DNA of 64,000 nt from Mansonella perstans (GCA_037074765.1 JBAMDO010000075.1:1-64000), one strand, 5' to 3'. Positions 1-12,463 are shown, numbered from the stretch's first letter. Notes: generated by a model not told the origin, from the letters alone. Numbers and translations are program-made.

Positions 1-3000
1 ATCAAAAGTTTTTCCTCGTTACTTATTTCATTTAATCCATTTCTTTTCATCCAACTCCGAAATACGGAAAATAAAATAAAAACCATAAATGATGAGGGTC
101 CCACTGAAGTAGCATAAAAAGAGCTACTTTTAAATTTTCTGTTGTTCTTTTTTTATTCATGCTTACAAAAGTTCTCTTTGGTTACTTATCTCCTTGCATA
201 TTTCTCTGTAAAAATTTCATATGATAAATTTCGATCTTTTTTGGCGTATTCTCAAATGTTTCGGCTCCAGTAATACAGTATTTAATCACTTTTGTAATGA
301 GTTATGACAATGAGATTGATAAGATAATAAGAAAAGCACACATTATGGCGCTGATAACTGATAACTTACTATTTTTACAAATTGCGATTGCTGAGGGCAA
401 GAATTCAATTATTAATTATACGAAATCGTTTGCGATTGTTGTTATCCTGAATTCCGCAAAAACAAACCGAAAAATAATTGTGAATTGAATCCTTTCAGTT
501 TATCAGATAAATTTCTCAAGATTACATGAAAAAAATCATTCATTACTCTACATATTCGAAGAATACATAAAGCAACTGAAATATTTTTGGAGCATCAAGC
601 GAATATTAACAAAATGAAATCTGGGACATCTTATTCGTTCCAGGATCTGTCACAAGCCATTTCTGTTCACAGTGTTTAGCGAGAACGAAGGCTACATAGA
701 ATATGCTGTTTTGCTCTCCACACTCCTGTAATTTTCTGAGACGAATATTATGTCGAGTGTCTTCCAATTAGTTGTGAAGCTACATTTACTTCGAGGAAAA
801 GGTCTTCGGTAATAGCAGGGATTAAAGTAAGAGATTTTTACTCTATGAAGTGTAGAGAATGAAACTAATTGCTATAAAATCTCAATTTTTAGCATATTTT
901 TCTTCGCTAATTTTTTTTAAAATGCATTTTGCCTTTTTTAAAGTCAAATTAATAAGTTCATTAGTTTTTTTTTCAAATTAATTATTGAGTTAAAAATTAA
1001 TTATTTTATTAAATTATCTCCACAAAATTCTCACGCACTATAACATATACATGTGTATACAAATGTTAAAATAATGCAAAGTAATAATGCAAACAATGAT
1101 AAATTTTTGAAAATTAAAAAAAGTACAAAGTGAATTGATAAACAAAATTTTCAAATATTGATTAATTCGCATAACAAACAATGATATGCGGTAACATTTT
1201 TTTTTTCTTTTTTTCAGATATAAATGAAAAAAAAAAATTGTGGGATATTTAATGCAAATGAATAGTTTGCTTATGTTAATGTGATCTGAATCCATTTCTG
1301 TGGTAATGAAAACGATGCAAAACTATGATGACCTTAACCTCTTATCTAGCAATCCTAACTCATCTACAGTTCATTTGAGCCATAGATAACGGAAGAAATA
1401 TACAATCAACTGAAATAAAACTTTTTTCGGAATGTTAAATTTGTCAACTATTCGGAGTTTATAAATTCATTTATTATTAATAATTACAGGATAATCATCT
1501 AATATTCAATATTGGATCAAAATTAAAAAAAGAAAAAAGAAGAATTAAATTAAAATTAGCTTCAAAAGATTTGTTTTTTTCATTTAAGACTTTTTTGGAT
1601 GAACTAAAAGAAAAAAAAATAAACTGTGCAGTTGAAAAGCATGAAAAGTGTTCTACAGCAATTAAATGAATATTATTAGATTTGAAAAAAAAAACTAAAC
1701 GAAAAAAAAACTTATGAATTTCGAGGAGTAAAATTTTTAAGAAATTTAAAGTTCTATCAATCAATAGTATTGAAGTACTTAATTTTATTTTCGAATTTAT
1801 TTCTTTGTCAAAATTGTTTCAAATTTTTTCAGATTTAAATAATTCGTTGTTATTATATTTGTTAAAAAAAAAATTTTACTATATATGAAAATATATAGTA
1901 AAATTGTTGCATTCGATATTGTTGCATTCGATATTTTCATATGTTCTGTTCAAATTTTAATTGAACAATACAATCAAAGGTTTAATACGAAAATCAATAT
2001 TATTCAAATTTATATATCAAATTTTATCCAACTTTAAGAATTCAGTGGAAAATATCTGAAAGATGTTTATCTTATAAGACAGCTATTATCTTGCAAATTA
2101 CCTATAATAAAATTTACTATGGACATTGTAAAATTATCCAAAAGGGAAGGCGCATCAAACATTTTCAATATCGGTTACCGAAAAAGCATATCAAATATCA
2201 TTTGTAGACATTTACAGTATGACTTCAAAAAAAAAAAAAAAAAACTCTCCAGTGAAGTTTTTTACTGTAATCAACCAACTGCTCAATTATGTATAAATAC
2301 CCACTGATAATAATAGTGCTCACTGAGACAAACAGGTAAAAGATCTCCAGGAATAGCAGGAAAAGTGATTTCTATTCTGTGAAGCAGAGGTCAACTTATG
2401 CAATAATGCCAGATTATTGTTTACAACAAAAGTACGAGAATGTATGTTCATTTGATGGAAAATTGACTTTCTGGCATTTTTTACTGAGTGTTTAATCATT
2501 TCAATTATTTAAGAGAACCACTTCTTTTTACTTTCATTCGTTAGTTCTTTGAATTACGAAAGAAATTAACTATTTTTTGCATTATTGTTGCAGCATCATT
2601 ATCGAATTATAAGGCATTTGTTTAACAGTTTGTGTACACTTGACATTCTTTTCCTTACGACAAAAAAATTTCGCGTTTTCAACAAATATCACAAATATTC
2701 GTTTGTGCCCTCACTAAAGGATAATTGTTTCGGACGAATTAAATTCAAAACATCACAAGATAACTGAAACGAACTTTAGAATTTGCTAAGAAAACAAATC
2801 ATGCAACTGATGCATCAAGTATGTATCCAAAATTGCAAGAATTTAAAACTTCTCGAAAATAGGCTTTAGAAAGCCACAACAAAAGAACTCAGTGGTTATA
2901 TTTTCGGTGTTTTTGTATGCTTACTTAATTTCACACGTGCATGTTTACTTTGCCACTTTTATTTTTATATCAGTTTGTTAGTTTTGTCAGATTTATTTTT

Positions 3001-3879
3001 CTTAAACTTTTTTGTCATCTTTCAGCACTTTAAATTAGTTGCATTTCAAATATTTCAAATGGAAATAATTTGCCAAATTTATTGTTAGGACGGAACCAAA
3101 ACTTTCATATAGAAACGAGTACAATGAAATCTAATTTTCAAATTTAAAATTATACTGCAAGTATAAATAAGTGATAGACGTTCAATTAAAATAAGAATTA
3201 AAAGGAGAGTTTCTGCTATAAGCAGTTTTTTGTTTCGAATACAATTTTGTAGTAAAAAGTAATTATTCATTCAAATGTTATTTTAAAATAAGTGAAATAC
3301 TATCGTTGGACATCCTCACTATTTGATGATAACATGCTAATCTAACATTACAATTGGAAAAGCAATGTAGTTAAATGGTTTTATGACTACTGAAAAAGCT
3401 GCATTTTTATCTCGGATTGAAATTGTTTCAGAAAGCTTCCTGAAATTGTAGCTAAAACTAAAAAGTTCACGATATAAGAAAAATAGATTATTTTGTTTGA
3501 TATGACATTTCTGTACCAAGTTAGCTTCGGATTAATTAAGCCTCTTCCATATAAAACAAAAAACATGAATATGACATTCTGATCAAATATTTATGGACAA
3601 GAGATCAAGATGATTCAATAAACTTCTCATATGCGCTCACATCCCAAAATCATCCCTTAACCTCGTAGTAAAATATTTGTTATAGATATAAATAAATGAA
3701 CAAGAATTAATGAAACAATTATTTGTCATTATTTCTCGAAATTGATATTTTTAGCAATGCTGGGCGAAATTTAATTCAGAAACCAAAATTAAAAATAAGC
3801 TTAAGTTAGTACATTAATTCTTAGAAGCCACTAATATTTGTGATATTCTTCAAATTGCTCAAATTGACTCAGAAGTGAA
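1..3879. repeat. Diverged repeat mosaic, left part
   Basis: No supported protein gene. The stretch holds old diverged copies of segments found again further right. About 2,390-2,660 resembles 8,765-9,010 in direct orientation. About 2,600-2,880 resembles 5,220-5,520 and 9,720-10,080. About 3,340-3,760 resembles 5,595-6,020. A short block near 790-860 resembles 2,330-2,400. Open frames here are short and break at different places in different copies, so I read them as decayed repeats. Confidence 0.55.
297..488 (+). other. Short ORF, member of a three-copy TATA-plus-ORF family
   Basis: A 63-codon open frame starts ATGAGTTATGACAATGAG. Similar starts (ATGAGTTGTGAGAAT) occur at 8,225 (+) and 4,252 (-). 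About 170-185 bp upstream of all three lies a conserved block: an A/T-rich TATA-like box followed by GCTACT and, further on, AAGTTCTCTT. The other two copies read about 20 codons before a stop, so coding function is doubtful. It could be a tiny gene family, a non-coding transcript or a transposon promoter. Confidence 0.25.
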
Positions 3880-4015
3880 AGTCACTCAGAAGTGCAACTA
3901 CTTAGAATTCGGCGAAAAACAACTAGTACTATTGATATCGTCGAATTTCTGGTCTTAAATGAACGAAGAATTAATTGAGTAATACCAATAATGAAAAAAA
4001 TGAATTCGTCCATGT

Positions 4016-5005
4016 AAAATGCAAGAGAGGGATTTCCAGATTCTTTCTTCATTTAACAGTTAAACGAAACAAAAAAAAGATATGCACCAAGTAACAATTG
4101 CCTTAATTGCTGAGGGCTGCAACAAATGATAAGAGCAAGATATACCAATAATCTGACCACACTTGATGTCGATTGTCGTACAATTTCTAAAGCACAGATT
4201 TTGTTTCTTCGCAATCATTTGTGAATTTATCGACCATATTCTCACAACTCATTTTAATATAGTGAATTAATTCTTGAACAGAATAATTAATAGGGAGTAA
4301 GTTAAAGCTGTATCAACAAAGAACGAAGTTTAGCATAAAATTGAAAAACAGAGTCTAAGAGAACTTTCTCAAACGCTGATAATAAAATAATGGTGGATGA
4401 CCCAACAGTAGCACTTTTATACATCCGAAACGGAATTGCTGATTGTAGCCAGTGTAAAACAATTGCGTTGATTTTTATGGTTTCATTGATGTTTTCTATT
4501 CTGCTTTGGTGTTATCGAATTGAATGGAAGAAGAATTAACTGAGTAAGATAGATAAGAGATAAATGAAGTGATCAGTTATTTTATCCTCCAGCAATAACA
4601 ATTTGTCGGTCAGTTTCGTCAAAATTTATGTTTCTTTTCAAAGTGATTTCCATTTTTTGTAGCACTTTTTGCTTTACACAGTTTAATGTTTGATTTTTTT
4701 TTTTTTTTTTTTCAATTTTTTATCATGGAATCTGCGCTGTGAATTGTAGTTGAAGTAATAAATAGAAAAAAAGCTCGGTAATTTAAAAACTGGAAAAACA
4801 GGAAATTTTCAATATTAAATTACATCAAGCAAAAAATGGAAATTTTTGCAACAAATTTTAAAAGATTTAAATTGTTTTAAAAGGAAACTTCAATTTTGCG
4901 AAATAAACTGATAAATTGTTATCGTTGGAGATTAATGTAAATGAACGAATTTGTTTTTTTCGTTACTGGTATTACTCAGTTAATTCTTCGTTCATTTAAG
5001 AAATC
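4016..5005 (+). repeat. Left arm of a ~1 kb diverged inverted repeat
   Basis: Long tracts reappear reverse-complemented at about 7,495-8,469. Examples: GAGGGATTTCCAGATTC near 4,027 and GAATCTGGAAATCCCTC near 8,441; TATACATCCGAAACGGAATT near 4,419 and its complement near 8,030. The arms carry small indels and many mismatches, so the duplication is old. The left arm contains a TATA-like box (complement of 4,414-4,421) and a short ATGAGTTGTGAG ORF on the minus strand starting at 4,252. Confidence 0.75.
4515..5005. mobile_element. MITE-like element with terminal inverted repeats, copy 1
   Basis: The left end reads GAAGAATTAACTGAGTAAGA. The right end reads the same in complement (ACTCAGTTAATTCTTCGTTC). 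The interior has no coding capacity. A second element of similar structure lies at about 7,535-7,960, and an isolated end-like motif sits near 3,958. I could not settle a target-site duplication because the flanks are diverged. Confidence 0.5.
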
Positions 5006-7210
5006 CGAAAACACAACAAAAAATGTTAACAGTTTAAACGAAATTGTCAAACTGTTTATATTCAGCAATCTTTTCTGATTTATAGAAGCACTACTTTAAT
5101 ATTTTTGGAGATTCAACAAGCAAATCGAAACAGGTTGCATAGTTAACTCACAAAAACATAAAGCGTAACAAACTTTCTGAAATAAAAGCAGAAATTTTTA
5201 AAAAAAATATTTTTTCATTCAATTCAAGGCTTTTGTTCAACAGTTCATCTGCGTTTGATATTCTCTATATATTCATTATGACAAAATAACTCCGCGTTTT
5301 CAACAAATCATAAATATTCGTTTGTTCCTATTACTAGAGAATGTTTTCGTATAAAAAAACTAATTTCACAACATCATTCGATTTGCAGGACCATAGAATA
5401 ACCAAAAAAACAGATTGAAATTTCCTAAGAAAATAAGTTATACATCATTTATGTATCCGAGATTTGCAAAAAGTTAAAATTTCTCGATAGCATGCTTTAG
5501 AAAGCTCTAACATAAGAATTTAGGGATCAATATTGTAACTTTCAAAATAATGAAATACTGAAATGTGAGCATCTCGAAGTCTTTCTTAGAAGCTAATTAG
5601 AATTAGAATAGTTAGATTTCTTAGAATCTAACTTTACAATTGGAAATGCAATATAGTAAAATGATTTTATATCTATTGAAAAAGCTGAATTTTTATTTGT
5701 GATTGAAATTATGGCTAAAACCAAAAAGTCACGATATGGAAGATATAATAGATTATTTTGTTTGATATGACATTTTTGTACCAAGTTAGCTGCGGATTAA
5801 TTAAATCTCTTTCATATTGAAAAAACAAAAAAATGAATAAGACATTCTGTTGAAATATTTATTTATGGACAAGAGATTCAGAAGATTCAGTGGACTTATT
5901 ATATGCACTCAAAAAAATCACCCCTTAACCTATCTCGAGGTAATAAAATATTTGTTGTGGATGTAAATAAATGAACAAGAATTAATGAAACAATTATTCG
6001 TCATTATTTTCTGAAGTTGATATTTAAGCAATATTTGGCAAAATTTAATTCAAAAATCAAAAGCTAAAAATAGGCTTTAGCGTTTACATTTACATCAGTT
6101 TTTTTTTTACTTGGTCTTTTTAACAAATACTTTAACTACTCGACTAAGAAATGCGGAAAAAACGAGAAAGCTTAGATTTGTATTGAAAACACTGACTTTG
6201 CCAGAATTAGTTGTTTTTGGCCGAACTCTTAGTTAGCTACTGCTCTGCATGTTGGCTAAATGAATTTGAACAATTTGAGAAATTCTACAAGAATGAGTTG
6301 ATATGTCAATTTAGACAAGATTTTTTTCTGGTTTTAGATTACTGAACTTAAAAAATTTTAACTAAGCTTATCAATAGCCGGGGATTTTAATCCTCCCGAT
6401 CCTTTTTGTACCTTGGTTATCATTTTTTCGTATGCATATGCTCCCGTTAATGATGATAATGTTGTACAAGTGCAGTACAAGTCAAATAAAATTTGTATCT
6501 CAGTTGAACGACAGATTTCCATTTCAAATTCTTTGCTGTCGAATAAAAACTATAAGTAATTTATAATTAATTCTACCCGTATTACTGAATTATAAATCAA
6601 AATATCGCTCCTATACGTAATAATAGCGTATTTGACCTATTATTAAAACAAAATTTCACTGTCTCCGAATTTTAATAATAGCCGACTTCCATGTTTTTAT
6701 TTAAGCTAGAACTTTGCTTTTATAAATTTATTAACCTTAACCTAACTATTCTTGAAATTCATCATAATTTAATGAATTTAAGGGAAATGTCTTAACAATG
6801 TGCAGAATAATCTAACTTTTTTCATTCGTTTTAACTGTAAAATCAAGTTTTGCAAGTAGAGCAATCTTCCAGATTTATAAGTATACATTTTATATCGATT
6901 TTTCTTACCTTTACTTATTTTATCAGCGTTTCAATGTTCCTAGTTTGCAGAAACATAACTTAAAGTCTTTATTATTTCAGATCTAAAGGAGTCATGATTT
7001 CACTTTGTTTATCAAATTATCGAGATACGAGTGTTTTTCTGAAAGCATCGGTTTTCCTCAAATACACTGCCATAATTTGTCGGTGTTGCTGCAATCATAG
7101 TGATAATTATATTACTAAACAAAAACGATTGTTTAAACTTTTTACTGATTTACTTAAAGAAATAAGCGAATGAATTCAAAAATTTATTTTGAAGGAAAGA
7201 ATTATCAAAT
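5006..7210. other. Spacer of the inverted repeat, no gene seen
   Basis: AT-rich DNA between the inverted arms. The first kilobase repeats material from 2.6-3.8 kb in diverged form; an identical-looking ATGTATCCGAGATTTGCAAA near 5,451 recurs near 9,957. From about 6,050 to 7,200 I see neither repeats with a clear partner nor an exon-like open frame. Confidence 0.5.
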
Positions 7211-7214
7211 CAGA

Positions 7215-7442
7215 TTTTCGGCGCTTTTATTGCACTGATTCTGGTAGTCTGGTGGTCCTCGTAGCTGCAGTTATTCTCATCGGTCTCTGTGAACCCTGTA
7301 CCTTCGACAGTCCTGGTAGCCCCGTAGGCTTTGGCAGATCTATCGACTGCAATAAATGCTGAAAGCAAGATATAAAATTAATTTCACCATCTTTGAAATC
7401 GGTTGTACTGAAATGAAGGATTCTGGCGGTTCTGTAATGCAA
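7215..7442 (-). pseudogene. GC-rich patch, possible terminal exon or collagen-like remnant
   Basis: About 150 bp stand out by high GC. Read on the minus strand they follow an acceptor-like TTTATTGCAG. One frame gives a Gly-X-Y-like piece (PTGLPGLSKVQGSQRP) and stops after LPESVQ. A second frame from the acceptor stays open to ENNCSYEDHQTTRISAIKAP and then stops. Either could be a terminal exon; switching frame between them suggests a broken cuticle-collagen-like exon. No partner exons were found. The assignment is weak. Confidence 0.25.
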
Positions 7443-7494
7443 GTTTCACGAAATACATACAGCCAGTACTCAGAACTGCAACTACTTAAGAATT

Positions 7495-8469
7495 CGGCGA
7501 AAAACAATTGGTTCTATTGATATCATCGAATTTCTGCTCTTGAATGGACGAAGAATTAATTGAGTAAGATAAATTTAAAGAAAAAAATGAAGTCATTAAA
7601 ATAACTTTTTTCCATTTATTTTAATCTTCAGAGACAACAATTTATCAGTTTGTTCAGCAAACTTGAAGTTTCTTTTCAAAATAATTTAAATCTTTTAAAA
7701 TTTGTTGTGAAAATTTCCATTTTTTGCTTCGTGTAATTTAACATTGAAAATTTCCTGTTTTTCCAGTTTTTAAATTATTGGACTTTTTTCTCTATTATGA
7801 CTTCAATTTACATATCACAGCACAGATTTTATGTAAAAAATTGAAACAAAGAAAATTCCCAGTACCAGTTAATTGATATTGCTGGAGGATAAAGTAAATG
7901 GATCACCTCGTTTATCTCTTACCAGTCTTACTCAGTTAATTCGTCTTCTATTCATTTCGAGAATACCAAAGCAGAACAAAAAACGTCAATGTTTTGAATA
8001 CGTTTATGGCTATTAAACTGGCTACTTCAGCAATTCTGTTTCGGATGTATAAAAGCGCTACTTTTAGGTCATAGCTATTATTTTATTATCGACGTTTGAG
8101 GAAGTTCTCTTAGACTCTGGGTTTTCAGTGCATGCTAAATTTTTTCTTTGTTGATACAGCTTCAGCTTACTTCATTCTACTCAACAATTAATTCATTGAA
8201 ATTTTTATTAAAAGAAAAATTAAAATGAGTTGTGAGAATAAGGTCGATAAATTTATAGGTGCTTGCGAGGTAATAAAATGTTTTTAGAAATTGTACGACA
8301 ATCGACAACCAGTATGATCAAATTATTGGTATATTTTACTCTCGTCATCTATTGTCTTAATGATCCCGGATTTGTAAACGTAACAGGTGCGCGTCTCATT
8401 TTTTTTTTTTTTTTGTTTCGTTTAACTGTTAAGTGAAGAAGGAATCTGGAAATCCCTCTCATGCATTTT
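7495..8469 (-). repeat. Right arm of the diverged inverted repeat
   Basis: Reverse-complement partner of about 4,016-5,005. It contains the second MITE-like element, a TATAAAAG box at 8,048, and a short ATGAGTTGTGAG ORF at 8,225 that ends after about 20 codons. The stop sits near the same position as in the left-arm copy. Confidence 0.75.
7535..7960. mobile_element. MITE-like element with terminal inverted repeats, copy 2
   Basis: The left end is GACGAAGAATTAATTGAGTA and the right end its approximate complement (TACTCAGTTAATTCGTCTTC). The interior is non-coding. Size (~0.42 kb) and ends match the element at 4,515-5,005. Confidence 0.5.
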
Positions 8470-10229
8470 GTGTCATTCTACTGAAGTATTTCTAGTAAAA
8501 CAAAATTTGACAGAGTAAACTTCGATGCTAATTGATATTAATTTGTTCATCACTGATATTTACTTTTGTGATCGAGATAAGGGAAATTGCTTTGTTACTT
8601 ATTGTCACTTTGGCACGAAAATCCGAAGAAAATAGAAAATAAAATTTCAAATGACTTTCATTTATGATAAGAAATGATAAGTTAAAGCCTTACATAGTTG
8701 TAATGCTGACCAGATGATCCCTAACATCAATTTCAGGTTTGGAAATTGGCACAGATCATATAGACGGTAACTTATGGGATAATGGCCGATTATTAGCGAC
8801 AGTGAAAGAAAGAGAATGTATGTTCATTTCATGGAAAATTGACTTTTTGGCATTTTTTACTGAGTGTTTAATCATTTCAAATATTTAATAGAACTTTTAA
8901 TTCGATATTTCTTTTTACTTTCATTCGTCAGTTTCTTTCAATTGCGAAAGAAACAAGTTTACTTAACTATTTCTATACCATTATTGCAGCAATATTGTCG
9001 AACTGTGGTAGTATGGAAGATGGAATGCTGTTTATTTTTGAGGAGAAGCCGTTGCTATTCGTGAAAAATGTGCTCGAGTTGGTAAAGTTATATTAAGGAA
9101 ACTGTAATTTGTGCAAGTGATAAAGATTAATTACATTTGCACTGATGATCAAATTGAGCAAATTCGAGTGGTTATAACAGAAACCAAATAAGGAAACACA
9201 AACGCAATAAAAGGATACAAAAATTTAATAATTCATAATAAATAAAAATCAAAAACAAAAAACACGACTATAAAGAAACAAATAAGGCGTGTCAAAAACT
9301 AAAGTATAAAAAATCAAATAATAACAAGCACCAATCTCTATCTGGCGAACATTACTCAAAAAACAAATCAAAAGCATAATTAACTCATAAAAAACATAAA
9401 TCGTAACAAATCATCCCGATAAAAACTAAAATTTCTAAAAAAACAGCAAAGATTACAATTTTTATTCCGTAACAGAACGGATAACAGAACAACTTGACAA
9501 GCTTTATCCATTCAACTGCTTACCACTTTTGTCACGTTTGCATTGATGAGCAGATTAGAAGAGTAAGAACAGAAATCAGAAAAAGGAAACACAAACTCAA
9601 CAAAGGAAACAAAAATTTAATAAATTCGAAAAGTTGCGAATTTTATTTCATAACGCAACCGATTTGAATTACCATTGCCGATTTAACATAAAACTGCTTA
9701 CCATTTTTTTCATTCATTCCAAGGCATTTGCTTAACATTTCGTCTTCGCTTGATAACATTTCGTCTTCTTTGTATTTTATTTATCATTTCGCCGTTATCA
9801 ACAAATATTTAAGTATCCGTTTCTGCCTACCACTAAAAGATAAAATCGTCTGTAAAAGAACTAATCCCACAACAACATTCGATTTGCAGGCCTACAGAAT
9901 AACTAAAACAAATAGATTATAATTTTCTAAAAAGTTACACAACTAATACATCAGTTATGTATCCGAGATTTGCAAAAAGTTAAAATTTCTCAACAATAAG
10001 TCGAAAAAAAATTCAAGAACAAATAATTTAATTTTCAAAATAATGAACTACTGAAATGCAAGCACCTCGAAGTCTTCTTTAAAAATGCAGTAGACAAAAT
10101 CGAATTTGAATGGTGCAAATATAAAAAAAATCAAAGCAATTATAAATTAATCTTGAAATTATCCGGTACTGGCACGTCAAGTGAATTGAAGGAGATTAGC
10201 AGTTTCCAAATAATATTCTGCTAACACAA
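8470..10229. repeat. Diverged repeat mosaic, right part
   Basis: Contains the 8,765-9,010 partner of 2,390-2,660, a local direct repeat of about 120 bp (about 9,115-9,235 and 9,530-9,645, sharing AAGGAAACACAAAC), and a third copy of the 2.6/5.2 kb block at about 9,720-10,080. No protein gene is supported. Confidence 0.5.
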
Positions 10230-10301
10230 TTACAACGCTGCAATCCTTTTAAACTGTTCCATTACTTCAGTTTGAATTTCTTGCGGTAAATCCGACCCGA
10301 C
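10230..10301 (-). CDS. Possible terminal exon of an unidentified minus-strand gene
   Basis: After a good acceptor (CTCTTCAG) the minus strand reads 23 codons, VGSDLPQEIQTEVMEQF then KRIAAL, and a TAA stop. The composition is protein-like for so AT-rich a region. A second exon-like patch lies upstream on the same strand at 11,723-11,821, but reading phase does not join the two cleanly, so intermediate exons are missing or one patch is spurious. I do not recognise the product. Confidence 0.3.
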   Translation of the reverse strand, partial: VGSDLPQEIQTEVMEQFKRIAAL

Positions 10302-12397
10302 CTGAAGAGAAAAATGGTTAGAAAAGTTAACAAAAAAAAGGTTATCACGTCCACATGAAATTTCAAAAATTGATAGAGAAAAAGTATCAAATATAATTTA
10401 GGGAAAAAAATGACAGCTTGAATTTGATGATTTAGTTAGATACATTTCTTTGCCAAAACAGAAAAGAAATGGGTGTCTTATGCAGTCTTACTGTTGATGT
10501 TTTATGATTACAGTGAAAAAAAAAAAAAAAAAAAAAAAAAACATAACTTTTGAAACTTTTCAAAAAAAATCTCAAAGAAATTTTAACTTCCTGGACTTAT
10601 CGTTCATACCAATTATTTAATGCAAACTTGTATAATGATTTTCAACTGTATTAAGCTCTGGGAAATTCAACTCAATGTATGAAACGGGATAAGAGAACTA
10701 CATCCGATGATATGCAAGTTTTTCTTTTTTTATTCATTTCTTTTTAAAGAAAAAATTTAATAGAAAATTTAAATAATATTAAAATTTAATACAGAAATTT
10801 GCAAAATTCATGAATATTGATATCAGTACTCGCAATTTAAATATGAAATTATTCTATCAGCAACCGATAAAAAGGGATTAAATATAGTCCATATTTTTAA
10901 AGAGATTCTTAATTTCATAAAAGAGGTGAAAATAGATAAGCAGCTGAAGTTGATGGAATATATGCTAAACTCTGGAAGTATGTGAGGTAAATAATCCATA
11001 CTAAATTGTACGTAATATTAATGCTTAAATTTTTTCTTTTTTAATTGAATAACTTTTTCCGAAAATAATAAATAAAACATGCAATTTTGAAATCAAAAAT
11101 TTAACAATATCAAATTTTTTTTTAAACCTCTTTTAATTTATATTAAAGTCTCTATTGTAATTTCATGGTAGCACTAAAATATCATTCAATTTATTTCCTA
11201 AAAATTATATTGCAAACAAATTTTCCGCTATTATTGTAAAAATAACTTAAATACTACGCTATCAATGCAAAACAATGGAAATAACTGTTTATAATAATCA
11301 TAAATTAAAAGCGAGCATTTCTTATCACGAGAAAATATTTTGAAATATTCCAAAACATATAAAACTAAAAAATAAAAAAAAAAATGAAATAAAAAAAAAA
11401 AAGGAAAAAAAAATAAGCAAAACATTTATTGCCATTGCATAACATTGAATTATTGAAAAAGAACAAAAATAAAAAAAGATCATTCATTCTAACTTTCAAA
11501 TAACAAATGAAATGTTTGAGAGAAAAATAACGCATGCCTAAATTATTTCAAAAATAAGGCAATCTTTACAGTTTATCGTAAATTTTTTGTACTGTGAATA
11601 TTTACCTTTCTAAATAGTTATGCTAGATGATTTTACCTTTTAAAAACGAATAACTTGTTTAAAAAATAGAGCAAAACTGAAAAAAAATCGGTGCATCACA
11701 ATTTTACCGGCCGCGAACGGTTTTACTCAAGGACTGGATATTTTTTTGCGCAATCATTCGGATAACCGAATGTATCCAGTGACTCAGCTACGGTAGATAC
11801 TTGTTCATTGAGGGAGATGATCTGATAAACATTCGATTAAGTATCGGGTACGATAGAAAGGCTTAGTTTAGGAGGAAGATGTTTTATGCGAGAATTGTAG
11901 AAATATTGAAAAAAATTTTTGATATTTGATTTATGGCTCATCTAGAATTAATATCTTTTTTTGAATTTAGTTGAATTAAAATATCTTTTTTTGGGTTAGA
12001 AAATTTTTTCCAAAATTTTGCATTTAATTTTTAATTCTATAGTTTTTTTTTTTACCTGCTAGTTTTTACCCTGCCAGAACAATTTATGTTGTGCTATTTG
12101 TTGAAAAATGGAATTATGTAAAGAGAGCGGTTAAGATTAAATGTTATATGTTTGTGGTTACTGTATGACATTTAATTATTCTGCTAACTAGTAATTGGCA
12201 TTTTTGATTTCATAACAACTATTGTTATGATTAAAATTGTTGCGCTGAATAAGCTGATTTGAATGCAATGGTATTTGTGATAGTGTATGTATCTGATAGT
12301 ACCCTCTCATCATTATTAGTAATTTAATCGTCTATTAACATTCAATTTTAATTGAAATAGTTTGTTTTCCCCTTTAAATGAAATCAGTCAACCGAAA
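10302..12397. other. Mostly non-coding stretch
   Basis: Apart from the exon-like patch at 11,723-11,821 this is AT-rich DNA with long poly-A/T tracts (for example 10,515-10,540 and 11,365-11,415). I see no other feature. Confidence 0.5.
11723..11821 (-). CDS. Possible exon of the same unidentified minus-strand gene
   Basis: Minus-strand acceptor-like TTTATCAG is followed by 32 open codons (IISLNEQVSTVAESLDTFGY, then NDCAKKYPVLE) and a stop. GC content is above the surroundings. The patch contains a nested hairpin (11,734-11,780), so a structured RNA is the rival reading. Possible donors are GTATCT after NEQ or GTAAAA in the last codons. Confidence 0.25.
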   Translation of the reverse strand: MISLNEQVSTVAESLDTFGYPNDCAKKYPVLE

Positions 12398-12463
12398 ATG
12401 GCAATTATGAGAATTTATTTGGAATCGATCAGTGATTGGCAGCGCATGAAGAAGATGGCTGTA
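12398..12463 (+). other. Short ORF or exon upstream of MANEA
   Basis: ATG begins a 22-codon frame (MAIMRIYLESISDWQRMKKM then AV, stop). A donor-like GTATGA follows the 21st codon. It lies about 340 bp before the MANEA start. Its phase does not fit the acceptor directly in front of the MANEA ATG, so I do not add it to that gene. Confidence 0.2.
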
